Assembly (NCBI GenBank): GCA_021824635.1
Contig: JAKAKD010000091.1
Location: forward strand, 1 to 53,272
DNA from: Bacteroidota bacterium
GTDB taxonomy: Bacteria > Bacteroidota > Ignavibacteria > Ignavibacteriales > Melioribacteraceae
Reading direction: 5' to 3'
DNA: 53,272 bases
Part shown: positions 9,219-18,335 of the stretch, one piece after another
Layout: each line of letters opens with the position of its first letter
Numbering within the stretch: the stretch's first letter is position 1
Program-made: the position numbers and the translations under genes
The notes under the pieces: model-generated
Seen by the model: the letters and a program-made list of their open reading frames with translations, nothing else
Told to the model about the DNA's origin: nothing
Databases searched by the model: none

Positions 9219-9686
9219 ATGACTGAGCTCATCGAATTCAAACTAAACAACAAAACGGTTAAGCTAAATGTGGACGGCGATAGGATGCTGTTATGGGTTT
9301 TAAGAACCAATTTCGGATTAACCGGAACAAAATACGGATGTGGAGAAGGTTTCTGCGGTGCGTGTACTGTTCTAATTAATGATAAAGCCGCGCGTTCATG
9401 CAGTATTTCGGTCAGAAGCGTAAAAGGGAAAGAAGTAACAACGATTGAAGGTTTGATGAAGAAAGGGAAACTTCATCCCCTACAAAAAGCTTTTGCAGAA
9501 AACGATGCTCTTCAATGCGGTTATTGCACTCCTGGAATGATTATGAACGCTTACGGTCTGCTTAAGAGTAAGCCAAAGGCTACTTATGAAGAGATAATTA
9601 ATGAGATGGAGAATAATTTCTGCAGATGCGGTGCACACAAAAGAATTGTACATGCTATTCAAACAGAATCTGTAGAAGCAAAGTAG
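9219..9686 (+). CDS. Molybdenum hydroxylase small subunit, 2x(2Fe-2S)
   Basis: The electron-transfer subunit of a xanthine-dehydrogenase-family enzyme, 155 residues. The N-terminal plant-type ferredoxin domain carries CGCGEGFCGACTVL-like cysteines (CGEGFCGAC ... C). The C-terminal helical domain carries CGYCTPGM and CRCGAHKRI, so both cluster sites are complete. AAGGAG precedes the ATG. Eleven bases after its stop begins the molybdopterin subunit, so the two form an operon. The substrate cannot be assigned: this two-subunit layout, without a separate FAD subunit nearby, is that of isoquinoline 1-oxidoreductase or aldehyde oxidase type enzymes. The protein has no signal peptide and would have to be exported with its Tat-bearing partner. 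Confidence 0.93.
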   Translation: MTELIEFKLNNKTVKLNVDGDRMLLWVLRTNFGLTGTKYGCGEGFCGACTVLINDKAARSCSISVRSVKGKEVTTIEGLMKKGKLHPLQKAFAENDALQCGYCTPGMIMNAYGLLKSKPKATYEEIINEMENNFCRCGAHKRIVHAIQTESVEAK

Positions 9687-9696
9687 GAGGCAGAAA

Positions 9697-11850
9697 ATGA
9701 AAAAGGATAATTATTTAGATCTGGATTTCAAAGAAATAACAACACCTTTCGAAGTTGATAGAAGAGAATTCATTAAGCTAATCGGCGGCGGATTGTTAGT
9801 TATGTTCACTGTCGGGGATACGTTAGGATATATTCAACAAGAGCAAAGAAGAAGGGGAGAACTGCCTACAGATTTCAATGCATTTTTAAGAATTGATGAA
9901 AGTGGAAAGGTAACTTGTTTTACTGGAAAGATTGAAATGGGCCAAGGAATCATAACATCGCTTGCGCAAATGATTGCAGATGAATTGGACGTGTCGTTTA
10001 ATTCAGTTCAAATGATAATGGGTGATACTGATTTATGTCCTTGGGATATGGGAACGTTCGGTTCGATGAGTACAAGATTTTTTGGACCTCCGTTAAGAGC
10101 CGCAGCGGCAGAAGCAAGAAATGTTTTAATAGAGATGGCTTCGGAACAATTAAAAATACCGGCAGAAAAACTATCCGTTGATAATGGTGTTGTATTCGAA
10201 AAATCAAACAAGAAAAATAAAGTTACTTATGCCGAATTGACTAAAGGGGAAAAAATAGAACGGCATTTGAAAGATAAGCCGAAACTGAAAGATCCCTCTA
10301 GTTTCAAAATTATGAATAAATCTTTTTTGAGAGTAGACGCCGTAGAAAAAGTTACGGGAAAAGCAAAATATTCTGGTGATATACAATTACCGGGTATGCT
10401 ATATGCAAAGGTTTTACGCCCGCCTTCTCACGGCGCTAAAATGATTGATGCCGATTTATCAGAAGCGAAAAAGATGGATGGTGTAATTGTAATTAATGAT
10501 AGTGATCTTGTGGCGGTACTTCATGAATATCCTGATGTTGCGGAAAAAGCTCTTCAAAAAATTAAAGCGAAGTTCAGCCCATCCGATTCTAAATTGAACA
10601 ATGAAAACATTTATAGCCATTTATTAGATGTTGCCGGTGAAGGAAAAGTTATTGCTCATGAAGGAGATATTAAGGAAGGAGAGAAAATATCTTCTGCAAT
10701 AGTTGAAGAAACTTATTATGATAATTATGTAGCTCACTCAGCGATAGAGCCACACACTGCCGTTGCTAAAATTGAAGGGAATAAAGTTACTGTTTGGGCT
10801 TCAACACAAAATCCGTTTACAGCAAAAGAAGAAGTAGCAAAAGTTCTCGGCATCTCATCGGACAATGTTAGAATAATTACACCGTATGTTGGAGGCGGAT
10901 TCGGAGGTAAGACAACAAATCTGCAGGCATTGGATGCGGCGCGTCTTGCTAAATTAACCGGAAAGCCTGTAATGGTTGCCTATACCCGTGAAGAAGAATT
11001 TTTCTATGATGCATTCCATCCGGCAGCAATTGTCAAAATAAGATCGGGACTTGATGATTCAAAAAAAATTAGTTTCTGGGATTATAATGTTTACTTTGCT
11101 GGAGAGAGAGGTGCCGCGCATTTTTATGATATTCCTAATTCAAGTACGAAAAGTTATGGATCAAGCAGAACTGTTAATGGCCATCCTTTTGCAACAGGTC
11201 CTTGGAGAGCACCGGGCAATAATACAAATACTTTTGCGAGAGAAAGTCAGATAGATATTATGGCATCGAAAGCTGGTATTGATCCTTTTAAATTTAGAAT
11301 GAAGCATCTGAAAGATCAAAAATTTATTGAGGTGTTAAAAAAAACTGGAGATAAATTCGGCTGGAAGGCATCTTCAAAATCACCAAGCGGAAGAGGATTC
11401 GGCATTGCATGTGGAAGCGACGCGGGCTCAACTGTAGCAATGATTGTTGAAGTTGATGTAGATAGAAAAACTGGAAATGTTAAAGTGAAAAAAGTTGTAT
11501 GCGCTCAGAATATGGGACTTGCAATTAATCCCGAAGGCGCAACTATTCAAATGGAGGGCTGTATTATGATGGGATTGGGCTATGCATTAACAGAGGAAGT
11601 AAAGTTTAACAATGGAGAAATTTTAAATAAAAATTACGATTCGTATGAATTGCCAAAATTTTCCTGGTTGCCTAAGATAGAAACGATAATACTCGACAAA
11701 AAAAATGAAGCTCCGCAAGGTGGAGGTGAACCGGCAATCATTACAATCGGTGCCGCTATTGCAAACGCGATATATGATAAAATTGGAATCAGGCTTTACA
11801 AAATGCCAATGACACCTGAAAGAATTCGAGAAGCTATGAAAAAAAGTTGA
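9697..11850 (+). CDS. Molybdopterin-binding subunit of a xanthine dehydrogenase family enzyme, Tat-exported
   Basis: Catalytic subunit of 717 residues that hydroxylates an aldehyde or N-heterocycle using a molybdenum cofactor. It begins with a Tat signal: DRREFIKLIGGGLLV, with the twin arginines at 22-23 and a hydrophobic stretch after them. Further marks are FTGKIEMGQGI (first cofactor domain), the GGGFGGKT loop near residue 400, and the catalytic glutamate Glu678 in QGGGEPAI. It resembles the IorB/membrane-exported aldehyde dehydrogenase branch. AGGAGG precedes the ATG. No FAD subunit or cofactor-insertion gene lies within the window, so electrons probably pass from the 2Fe-2S subunit to a periplasmic cytochrome or quinone; that is inference. 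Confidence 0.92.
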   Translation: MKKDNYLDLDFKEITTPFEVDRREFIKLIGGGLLVMFTVGDTLGYIQQEQRRRGELPTDFNAFLRIDESGKVTCFTGKIEMGQGIITSLAQMIADELDVSFNSVQMIMGDTDLCPWDMGTFGSMSTRFFGPPLRAAAAEARNVLIEMASEQLKIPAEKLSVDNGVVFEKSNKKNKVTYAELTKGEKIERHLKDKPKLKDPSSFKIMNKSFLRVDAVEKVTGKAKYSGDIQLPGMLYAKVLRPPSHGAKMIDADLSEAKKMDGVIVINDSDLVAVLHEYPDVAEKALQKIKAKFSPSDSKLNNENIYSHLLDVAGEGKVIAHEGDIKEGEKISSAIVEETYYDNYVAHSAIEPHTAVAKIEGNKVTVWASTQNPFTAKEEVAKVLGISSDNVRIITPYVGGGFGGKTTNLQALDAARLAKLTGKPVMVAYTREEEFFYDAFHPAAIVKIRSGLDDSKKISFWDYNVYFAGERGAAHFYDIPNSSTKSYGSSRTVNGHPFATGPWRAPGNNTNTFARESQIDIMASKAGIDPFKFRMKHLKDQKFIEVLKKTGDKFGWKASSKSPSGRGFGIACGSDAGSTVAMIVEVDVDRKTGNVKVKKVVCAQNMGLAINPEGATIQMEGCIMMGLGYALTEEVKFNNGEILNKNYDSYELPKFSWLPKIETIILDKKNEAPQGGGEPAIITIGAAIANAIYDKIGIRLYKMPMTPERIREAMKKS

Positions 11851-12209
11851 GCAGAGAAGTCTTTTTAATTGCGTTTAACATTTACATGACAAAAATAATT
11901 TTGAGTGAAAATAACTCCCACAAAAGATTCTTGGCATATTCTAACTTGTTAGAATATGCCAAAAGTATTGCCGCATTTATCGAACCATATTATCAATGGA
12001 AACTGTACCAAAAATTTTATCTTTTTCCCATGAAACTTTTTTCAATTTGGTTGTGTCCAATCGTTTGACTGATGATTTTTATTGCCTCTTGTGATAATGT
12101 TATAATTAGTTGGCACACTTAAGATAACAAGAAGAAAATGAGAGGAGGTCCAAAGCGCATTTACATTTCTACTTTTTGCAACAATTTGTTAATAAAAAAG
12201 AGGTGTATT
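11851..12209. other. Intergenic region after the molybdenum hydroxylase genes
   Basis: About 360 bases without a supported gene. Its main feature is a perfect long hairpin at 11931-11962. A 73-codon open frame starting TTG at 11847 runs through that hairpin and does not look like a protein gene. Confidence 0.6.
11931..11962. repeat. Perfect 14-bp inverted repeat with 4-base loop
   Basis: TTGGCATATTCTAA pairs exactly with TTAGAATATGCCAA around a CTTG loop. No T-run follows on the + strand, so it is not a canonical terminator. It may be a factor-dependent terminator, a stabilising 3' hairpin for the hydroxylase mRNA, or an operator. Confidence 0.7.
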
Positions 12210-12644
12210 ATGATCTTAAATCCAATTGACAAGGGCAATTATTTGAGAGGTCTTCTCATATTAATTAAAAGGGATAGAAACATTAATGAAATTGAAAAGG
12301 AAAGGATAAAAGAATTATCAAAAATATTAGGATTTAACGGAAGTTTTGTTGAGAATGCTATAAATGAAATTTTAGAAAATGAATATCTGATTGAGAACCC
12401 CCCAAAATTTAAAAATCACAGATTAGCCGAAGCTTTCATTAAGGATGCAATAAAAATTGCTTTTTTTGAAAATGTTTTAAACATTTACAAGCTACATTGG
12501 CTTTCTGAGTTTGCCGCTGATAATGATTTATCCAAACAATGGCTCTTTATGGAATTGGAACATTTTATTGAGAATACTGATACGGATTTTAGCGATGGTT
12601 TTGAAATACAGAACTATCTTAATGCGGAATTTGCAGCCGCTTAA
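12210..12644 (+). CDS. Small helical protein, TerB-like in pattern, unknown function
   Basis: A 144-residue cytoplasmic, almost wholly helical protein. I chose the ATG at 12210 (MILNPIDKGNYLRG) because AGAGGTG precedes it; the open frame extends to 12138 without a better site. A segment of the form LLILIKRDRNINEIEKERIK followed by LSKILGF resembles the first repeat of TerB-like tellurite-resistance domains (LxxAxADGxxxxxExxxI), and the later helix RLAEAFIKDAIKIAF fits the second repeat. The TerB resemblance is a pattern judgement, not a confirmed family match. It is monocistronic, with no neighbours that suggest a function. Confidence 0.6.
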   Translation: MILNPIDKGNYLRGLLILIKRDRNINEIEKERIKELSKILGFNGSFVENAINEILENEYLIENPPKFKNHRLAEAFIKDAIKIAFFENVLNIYKLHWLSEFAADNDLSKQWLFMELEHFIENTDTDFSDGFEIQNYLNAEFAAA

Positions 12645-13451
12645 TGATTAGACTCATATTCTAAATTCAAGATTGCTTTTTTCTGCCTAAAAGTGAAAAA
12701 CAAAATTTAAGCGGAGCAGTTACCAATAAATAACCTCCATTTGAGCAATGACCTAAATACTTTTATGAAGTTCTCTTCTTTCGACATAAGGTTATGTAGA
12801 AACTTTCCCAATACTATCTCGAAAAATTTTTTATTATAAATCAAAAATCCATAGTAATGACTGTGGGACTTGTATAATAATTGCTATTTCATTCATTTCT
12901 CAAAATATTATTGAGAGAAGTCAATTTAAAAATAGAACGAAAATCGAATCTGCAGCTCACCTAATGCGCAGATGAACTTAATTAAAAAAAATATATCTAT
13001 TTTAAGATAAAATTGTTAATTTAAATTCCATTAGTTTTAAAATAAGAATATAATTAATTCTTAAATGCAAAATGCAAGAATATTATTGTTGAACATTTGT
13101 TCCACGGCATTAAATCCGCTAAATCCAAGATAAAGTTTTAGCTTGATGTTAATAGAAAAATTAGTGAAATTAACACAAGATATTTAATATTCACTCCAGA
13201 GGCGGGGTTTCTAATGGATGAATAAATCTTACCATTCCACTTTCCACTTTACAGTATTAGAAACCAAGTTTTGTCAGAATCAGAACTGATGGAAATTTCT
13301 CTCGGAGTTATTTATTGAAGATATATCCGGGTTAATTAGCCGGACTAAATTATAATACAGATAATAGAGTGGAAATTTATTAAAAAGGTATAAGTGCAAA
13401 TTTTATAAAGAATAATTCTCCAAAAATTAATAAAGCAAAATGAGGTGCAAT
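12645..13451. other. Long gene-free region
   Basis: About 800 AT-rich bases in which I see no gene, tRNA or strong hairpin. The longest open frames are a few dozen codons and lack ribosome binding sites. The right end must carry the promoter of the following lipoprotein gene. Confidence 0.5.
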
Positions 13452-14741
13452 ATGAAAAGCCATAAAGCTGCTTCGATATTTACTGTTAGTTCTTTTTTCT
13501 TTCTTATAGTCGGATCAATAATACTTTCAAGTTGTGAGAGTTCGAGAGTTGGACCGGAATTACCGCAACCAAATCCTCCTGCTGCTGCTGCTCAGCCACT
13601 TATATTAAATTCCTATGTTAAAGATGCCTCAAACCAAACAGGAATATCAGGGGCGACTGTTAAATTTGTCAGAACAGACGGAGTAATTTTAGCAACCTCG
13701 CTTTCCGATAATAACGGAAAATTTTCTTACGATGCATCCAACATAACGGATAACAGTTTATCTGTAAATGCTACCAAAGATGGTTATTCTTTCGGAAGCA
13801 GGGTTGCCATACTAAACAAAGCTTCAAATTCTGCGATAGTATCCGACATACTGCTTACGAAATTACAAGTAGCTTCCACAACAGTGACTGTAGCTACTGG
13901 TGGAAATGCATCTGCTACAAATACACAATCAGTTTCAAATCAGCCTTTAACGGTTCAAGTGCCATCAAATGCAGTATCATCTAATGTTCAACTTACTGTA
14001 TCTTCAATTCCAGCCGGTCAAGTTCCACGGTCAACTACTGCAAATACTGCAGTTGTAAGTGCCGGACAATTTGGTCCTTCAGGGACACAGTTTTCACAAC
14101 CAGTTACAATATCTTTCCCGCTTCCTTATTCACGTACACCTGGGACTACTTTCTCCTTGATGCAATTGAATGAATCAACCGGTACATATACAAACTCCGG
14201 TTTTACAGCAACAGTAAACGCTGACGGAACATCTGCATCTGCCCAAGTAACACATTTTACAACTTATACATTGCAAGAAGGTGTTACTCTTACTTTAAAT
14301 ACTCCTTCTTCTTCCACCGCAAATGAATTTTATGTAGCCCTAACAAGCGGTTCGACAACAAAAACATTGTCAACAGTTAATGCAATTGCTCTCTCTGGTA
14401 CAGGAACAGTAAATGAACTCTGGCTAAAAGATGAAATTGCAAGTAAATTATCATTCTCGATAGGATCTACATCACAGACACTTAGTTTCAATATTACGGC
14501 TTTACCTTCTCAATATATCCAAAACGGAGTTCAAGTTGGTCCAGCGGGTCACACAAACGAAAAAGGGAATTGGGAATTCAGATCATATTATGCATTGCAG
14601 ACAACATCCACAACTGGAACAGCAGTTGGTGCAAGTTGGACAAGAACAATAACTGCCACCAATCAACAGTGGTTAATAATACATCAAGGTTGGTACTGGA
14701 TACCTCATGATCAAGGCGGAATATTTTTCGGCCCATTTTAA
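13452..14741 (+). CDS. Secreted lipoprotein with carboxypeptidase-regulatory-like and ZU5-like domains
   Basis: A 429-residue surface lipoprotein. The ATG at 13452 is preceded by TGAGGTG and is preferred to the ATG at 13440. The signal ends in a lipobox at SIILSSC, with Cys near residue 27, followed by a Pro/Ala linker. Next comes a carboxypeptidase-regulatory-like fold (about 50-140: DASNQTGISGATVKFV, DNNGKFSYDA). Then follows a ZU5-like beta domain (about 155-275: LTVQVPSNAVSSNVQLTVSS, FGPSGTQFSQPVTISFPLP). The last 150 residues are Thr/Ser-rich, end in a WYWIPHDQGGIFFGPF tail and are unassigned. The role is unknown; such domains usually mediate adhesion or structural contacts. Confidence 0.75.
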   Translation: MKSHKAASIFTVSSFFFLIVGSIILSSCESSRVGPELPQPNPPAAAAQPLILNSYVKDASNQTGISGATVKFVRTDGVILATSLSDNNGKFSYDASNITDNSLSVNATKDGYSFGSRVAILNKASNSAIVSDILLTKLQVASTTVTVATGGNASATNTQSVSNQPLTVQVPSNAVSSNVQLTVSSIPAGQVPRSTTANTAVVSAGQFGPSGTQFSQPVTISFPLPYSRTPGTTFSLMQLNESTGTYTNSGFTATVNADGTSASAQVTHFTTYTLQEGVTLTLNTPSSSTANEFYVALTSGSTTKTLSTVNAIALSGTGTVNELWLKDEIASKLSFSIGSTSQTLSFNITALPSQYIQNGVQVGPAGHTNEKGNWEFRSYYALQTTSTTGTAVGASWTRTITATNQQWLIIHQGWYWIPHDQGGIFFGPF

Positions 14742-14755
14742 GATTTGGTTTTTAG

Positions 14756-14780
14756 TCGGGGTGGGGAGATTCGAACTCCC
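14756..14780 (-). other. tRNA 3'-end-like fragment (T-arm plus acceptor strand)
   Basis: Read on the minus strand, this is GGGAG-TTCGAAT-CTCCC, a perfect 5-bp T-stem with a consensus TTCRANY loop. It is followed by CACCCCG and an A in the discriminator position, as in the 3' end of bacterial tRNA-Pro genes. No D-arm or anticodon arm precedes it, so it is not a tRNA gene. It may be a remnant attachment site, or a coincidence caused by the terminator that uses the same bases. Confidence 0.4.
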
Positions 14781-14797
14781 TACCCCTTCCTTTTGAT
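14758..14797 (+). terminator. Rho-independent terminator after the ZU5-like lipoprotein gene
   Basis: GGGGTGGGGAG pairs with CTCCCTACCCC (one G-U pair) around an ATTCGAA loop, followed by TTCCTTTTGAT. It lies 16 bases after the lipoprotein stop codon and separates it from the polysaccharide cluster. Confidence 0.75.
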
Positions 14798-14826
14798 AAA
14801 AAAATAATTTTTCCTTTTTCTTAACC

Positions 14827-16317
14827 GTGTTCTTTATTGAACCTTTCTTAGCAGTTCAATTTTCATGTTCTTCCCAAATTGATCATTTCCACCTTGCAGG
14901 TAAAGATATCAAGACGAGAATATTTAAAAATATTTTAATTCTTTCATCTGCCGAAATTACTAGCCGGATTATAAATTTTATCTCTTTTGCGTATCTCGCA
15001 CGAATACTTCTAGTTGACAGTTTTGGCTTGATAAATTTCATTCTTGCGCTGACTTCATTCTTCCTTCTTATAGTTAATTACGGAACTGATACGATTGGCG
15101 GCAAGGATATTGCCATGAATGAGATGGATATTTCAATTTATGTGAGCAAGTTAATTTCTTTCCGGTTAATTATAGCATTCATCTTTTATTTTCTTTTTGC
15201 CGTTGTTCTTTTATTTATATCTCAATCTTCATTGATCAAAAATTCATTTCTCATCTACACATTTACTTTTTTTTCGAATGCCTTGCTAATCAATTGGGTC
15301 TTTCGTGGGATCGAAAGAACATTCCCAATTTCTTTGGCACAAATTCTCTCAGCGTTATTCTCTCTTATCGCATTTATAATATTGGTGCATCATTCGGATT
15401 CAGTCATTCATGTTATTTCAATTTTAACATTGTCGTCATTCATAAACTCATTTGTACTTATCATTTATTTTATAAAATATTCGCATAGACTCAAATTCTT
15501 ATTCGATCCGATATTTATTAAAGAGATTATGAAAGCATCCACACCTTTAGCCGTTTCTGCGCTAATGATTAATATTTATTACAATCTTGATCAGGTAATG
15601 TTGGGAATGATTTCGACAAAACATGAGCTGGGCTATTATGCCGCTGCATATAAGATAACTCTCCTTGCCGTTGTTCCATCTTCGATAATTCTACAATCAT
15701 TTTTCCCGCAACTTGCTAAATTTCATAATCAGAGTAAGGAACGCGCTCGGCTGATGAATTCCTATACACGGTTAATGTTTACATCCGGAATATTTTTTAC
15801 TTCGATGGGCATTTTGTTTGCTGGGGAAATTATTAGAATTGTATTCGGTTCTGAATATGAAGCTTCAGTTCCTCTGCTGAGAATACTGACTCTAAATGTT
15901 TTTTTAGTCTATTTAAATATGACTTATGGAAATCCTCTTATTGCTTGGAATAAACAGAAGCATTATTCATATGTAATTGCCGTAGGCGCTTTTGTTAACA
16001 TTGTACTAAACTTTATTTTAATACCGAAATATCTCGCATACGGTGCCGCAATTGCAACTATATTAAGTGAGGTTGCTGTTTTTGCCGGACTTATTTATAT
16101 ACATTGGAAAACGACAAATGATTTATATTCTAAAATTTTGCTAAGGTCAGCAAGTGCTTTCCTAACAGTAATGATTTTCGGAAGAGTATTGCAGTTACTC
16201 GGTATAGCATGGTGGTTAGTTTTAATTCTTTCAGTGATTATATTCATTGTAACGGTTCATAAAACAAACCTTTTATCATTATCTATATTAAAAGAATTTT
16301 TGAATGAAGAGATATGA
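14827..16317 (+). CDS. Polysaccharide flippase (Wzx/MOP superfamily)
   Basis: An inner-membrane flippase of up to 496 residues, with 12-14 hydrophobic segments, that moves lipid-linked oligosaccharide repeat units to the periplasmic face. Family features are the early NILILSSAEITSRIINFISF helix, SFAYLARIL, the NYGTDTIGGKDIA segment and the LMINIYYNLDQVMLGMIST motif with the conserved YNLD. The start is uncertain: a GTG at 14827 opens the frame, but the conserved part begins near DIKTRIFKN, about 28 residues later, and no clear ribosome binding site marks either. The gene leads a cluster of five genes with overlapping ends (14 bases shared with glf). No Wzy-type polymerase gene is present in the window. 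Confidence 0.88.
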   Translation: MFFIEPFLAVQFSCSSQIDHFHLAGKDIKTRIFKNILILSSAEITSRIINFISFAYLARILLVDSFGLINFILALTSFFLLIVNYGTDTIGGKDIAMNEMDISIYVSKLISFRLIIAFIFYFLFAVVLLFISQSSLIKNSFLIYTFTFFSNALLINWVFRGIERTFPISLAQILSALFSLIAFIILVHHSDSVIHVISILTLSSFINSFVLIIYFIKYSHRLKFLFDPIFIKEIMKASTPLAVSALMINIYYNLDQVMLGMISTKHELGYYAAAYKITLLAVVPSSIILQSFFPQLAKFHNQSKERARLMNSYTRLMFTSGIFFTSMGILFAGEIIRIVFGSEYEASVPLLRILTLNVFLVYLNMTYGNPLIAWNKQKHYSYVIAVGAFVNIVLNFILIPKYLAYGAAIATILSEVAVFAGLIYIHWKTTNDLYSKILLRSASAFLTVMIFGRVLQLLGIAWWLVLILSVIIFIVTVHKTNLLSLSILKEFLNEEI

Positions 16318-17410
16318 TGTTTTTATAGTCGGTGCAGGTTTTGCCGGATCAGTGATGGCAGAACGGATTGCCTCACAATTGGATAAAAAAGTTCTTCTCG
16401 TTGAAAAACGAAAACACATTGCCGGTAATGCATATGATGAATATGAAGAGAATGGCATTCTAGTCCATCGTTACGGTCCGCATATATTTCATACTAACAG
16501 TAAAGATGTTCTTGAGTATCTAACAAAATTTTCCGAGTGGCGCAAATACGAACATGAAGTTTTGGCTTTTTATAAAAATGATTATTTCCCGATTCCAATC
16601 AACAGAATCACTTTAAATAAAATTTATAATCTTAGTCTGCAGACAGATACTGAAGTCGAAAATTTTTTTTCCGCGGTTAGAGAGAAGAGATATCCAATTC
16701 TTAACTCAGAAGATGCAATTGTTAACCAAGTGGGAACTGAACTCTTTAAGATTTTTTTTGAGAATTATACTTTTAAGCAATGGAATAAATATCCCAAAGA
16801 ATTATCTCCTTCAGTATGCGGACGTATTCCTACTAGATTCAATAATGATTGCAGATACTTCACAGATAAATATCAGTTTATGCCGAAAGATGGTTATACT
16901 AAGTTGTTTGAACGGATGTTAGACCATAAAAATATTGAGGTAATCTTAAACACCGATTATAAAAATATTATTTCGGAAATCAGCTTTGATAAAATGATTT
17001 ATACCGGTCCGATAGATTACTTTTTTGATTATATATATGGGAAATTACCTTATAGATCAATTAGATTCGAATTTGAAAATCATGATTTGGAATACTATCA
17101 AAAATGTGCTCAAATTAATTATGTTGAAGAGTCGGTGAAGTATACAAGGGTAGTCGAGCATAAATTTCTTTCCGGGCAAAAAATATCTAATACTATAATC
17201 AGTCGTGAGTACCCGCAGTTTAACGGCGAACCGTTTTATCCAATTTTAACAGAAGAGAATAGAAATATTTTTAAGAGATATGAACAAGAAGCAGTAAAAC
17301 AAAAAAATGTTGTGTTCTGCGGAAGGTTAGCTGAATATCGATATTACAATATGGATCAAGTTGTGGCGAATACCTTGAAGAAATTTGAGCTAATGATAAA
17401 TGGGAAATAA
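16304..17410 (+). CDS. glf: UDP-galactopyranose mutase
   Basis: Flavoenzyme that converts UDP-galactopyranose to UDP-galactofuranose, the donor for galactofuranose in surface polysaccharides. The 368-residue length is normal. Motifs are the FAD-binding VGAGFAGSVMAERIA at 9-23, EKRKHIAGNAYDEYEENG, HRYGPHIFHT, which holds the conserved substrate-site histidines, and the C-terminal GRLAEYRYYNMDQV that closes the FAD site. The ATG overlaps the flippase end by 14 bases and its own stop overlaps the next gene by 11, so it is translated as part of the cluster. Its presence predicts a galactofuranose-containing glycan. Confidence 0.96.
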   Translation: MKRYDVFIVGAGFAGSVMAERIASQLDKKVLLVEKRKHIAGNAYDEYEENGILVHRYGPHIFHTNSKDVLEYLTKFSEWRKYEHEVLAFYKNDYFPIPINRITLNKIYNLSLQTDTEVENFFSAVREKRYPILNSEDAIVNQVGTELFKIFFENYTFKQWNKYPKELSPSVCGRIPTRFNNDCRYFTDKYQFMPKDGYTKLFERMLDHKNIEVILNTDYKNIISEISFDKMIYTGPIDYFFDYIYGKLPYRSIRFEFENHDLEYYQKCAQINYVEESVKYTRVVEHKFLSGQKISNTIISREYPQFNGEPFYPILTEENRNIFKRYEQEAVKQKNVVFCGRLAEYRYYNMDQVVANTLKKFELMINGK

Positions 17411-18335
17411 TCCACTAGTAACAGTTAATATTCTCTCATATAATCGTAAGGATGAGTTAAGAAATACTTTATCAAAAGTATATGAACAGGATTATAAAAA
17501 TATTGAGGTCATTGTTGTTGATAATGCCTCAACAGATGGCAGTCCGGAAATGGTTGAAATAGACTTTTCAAATGTTATTCTAATTAAAATGCAAAAGAAT
17601 ATTGGAATTGCAGGATGGAATGAAGGTTTCAAAGTTGCTAAAGGCGAATATATAATGACTCTTGATGATGACAGCTATCCATCAGAAAATACAATCGTTA
17701 GTGGTATTAAAGAATTTTGTAATGATGAAAAATTAGGTGTCGTTACTTTCAACGTTTATAACACTAATACAAACACTTCTGAAACAAAGGACTATTTTTC
17801 ACATGATCCATATTTATTCCATGGCTGTGGTGCAATGTTTAGAAAGAGTGTAATTGACCAAGTGGGGAAATTCAATGAAATGATTTTTATCTATTATCAT
17901 GAGCTAGATTACGGCGCAAGGGTTTATAATGCCGGTTATAAAATAAAATATTTATCCGGTTCATTAGTGTATCACGAGCAAAGTTTGCGATCACGCGGAT
18001 TAAATGGTAATGAAAGCGATCCATTCAAATCAGAATACCGTTATTTCCATCATTTCGTTAGTTACTCGATAATTCTAATCCAGAGATTTTCATGGCACCG
18101 TATAATTATTTATCTGCCGAAGTGGATTCTCAATCGGCTAATTATTTGTATTTATAATAATTATTATAAATCATTTTTAAAAGCAATTGTGTATTTGATA
18201 TGGAATTCTAAAAAAATATTAAACGGTGGAGAAAAATTGAAAAAAGAAGTGCAAAAATTTTATAGATATGGTAATGAAGCACTTGTGGACCGAAAATATT
18301 TTCCAAACTTTCGCAAACCACGGTTATTCAGATGA
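17400..18335 (+). CDS. Glycosyltransferase family 2
   Basis: A 311-residue, GT-A-fold transferase that adds a sugar from a nucleotide donor during repeat-unit assembly. The N-terminus VTVNILSYNRKDELRNTL, the VIVVDNASTDGSPEM segment with its conserved aspartates, and the metal-binding LDDDSYP (DxD-type) motif at about residues 92-98 are all present. The HGCGAMFRKSVIDQVGKF and YYHELDYGAR segments match the rhamnosyltransferase-like branch (acceptor-site ExDYxxR). A hydrophobic C-terminal stretch (YSIILIQRFSWHRIIIYLP) may bind the membrane. The donor and acceptor sugars are unknown; with glf upstream, a galactofuranosyl or rhamnosyl transfer is plausible but unproven. Confidence 0.9.
   Translation: MGNNPLVTVNILSYNRKDELRNTLSKVYEQDYKNIEVIVVDNASTDGSPEMVEIDFSNVILIKMQKNIGIAGWNEGFKVAKGEYIMTLDDDSYPSENTIVSGIKEFCNDEKLGVVTFNVYNTNTNTSETKDYFSHDPYLFHGCGAMFRKSVIDQVGKFNEMIFIYYHELDYGARVYNAGYKIKYLSGSLVYHEQSLRSRGLNGNESDPFKSEYRYFHHFVSYSIILIQRFSWHRIIIYLPKWILNRLIICIYNNYYKSFLKAIVYLIWNSKKILNGGEKLKKEVQKFYRYGNEALVDRKYFPNFRKPRLFR

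Noticed and set aside
11847..12068. 73-codon open frame after the molybdenum hydroxylase gene, TTG start
   Set aside because: It runs straight through the perfect 14-bp hairpin, has no ribosome binding site and its product resembles no protein; most likely noncoding.
12110..12130. Sigma-54 site before the TerB-like gene (TTGGCACACTT)
   Set aside because: The -24 element is present but no TTGC-like -12 element follows at the right distance.
14754..14830. A complete tRNA gene at the tRNA-like fragment
   Set aside because: Only the T-arm and 3' acceptor strand are present; no D-arm or anticodon arm precedes them on the minus strand.
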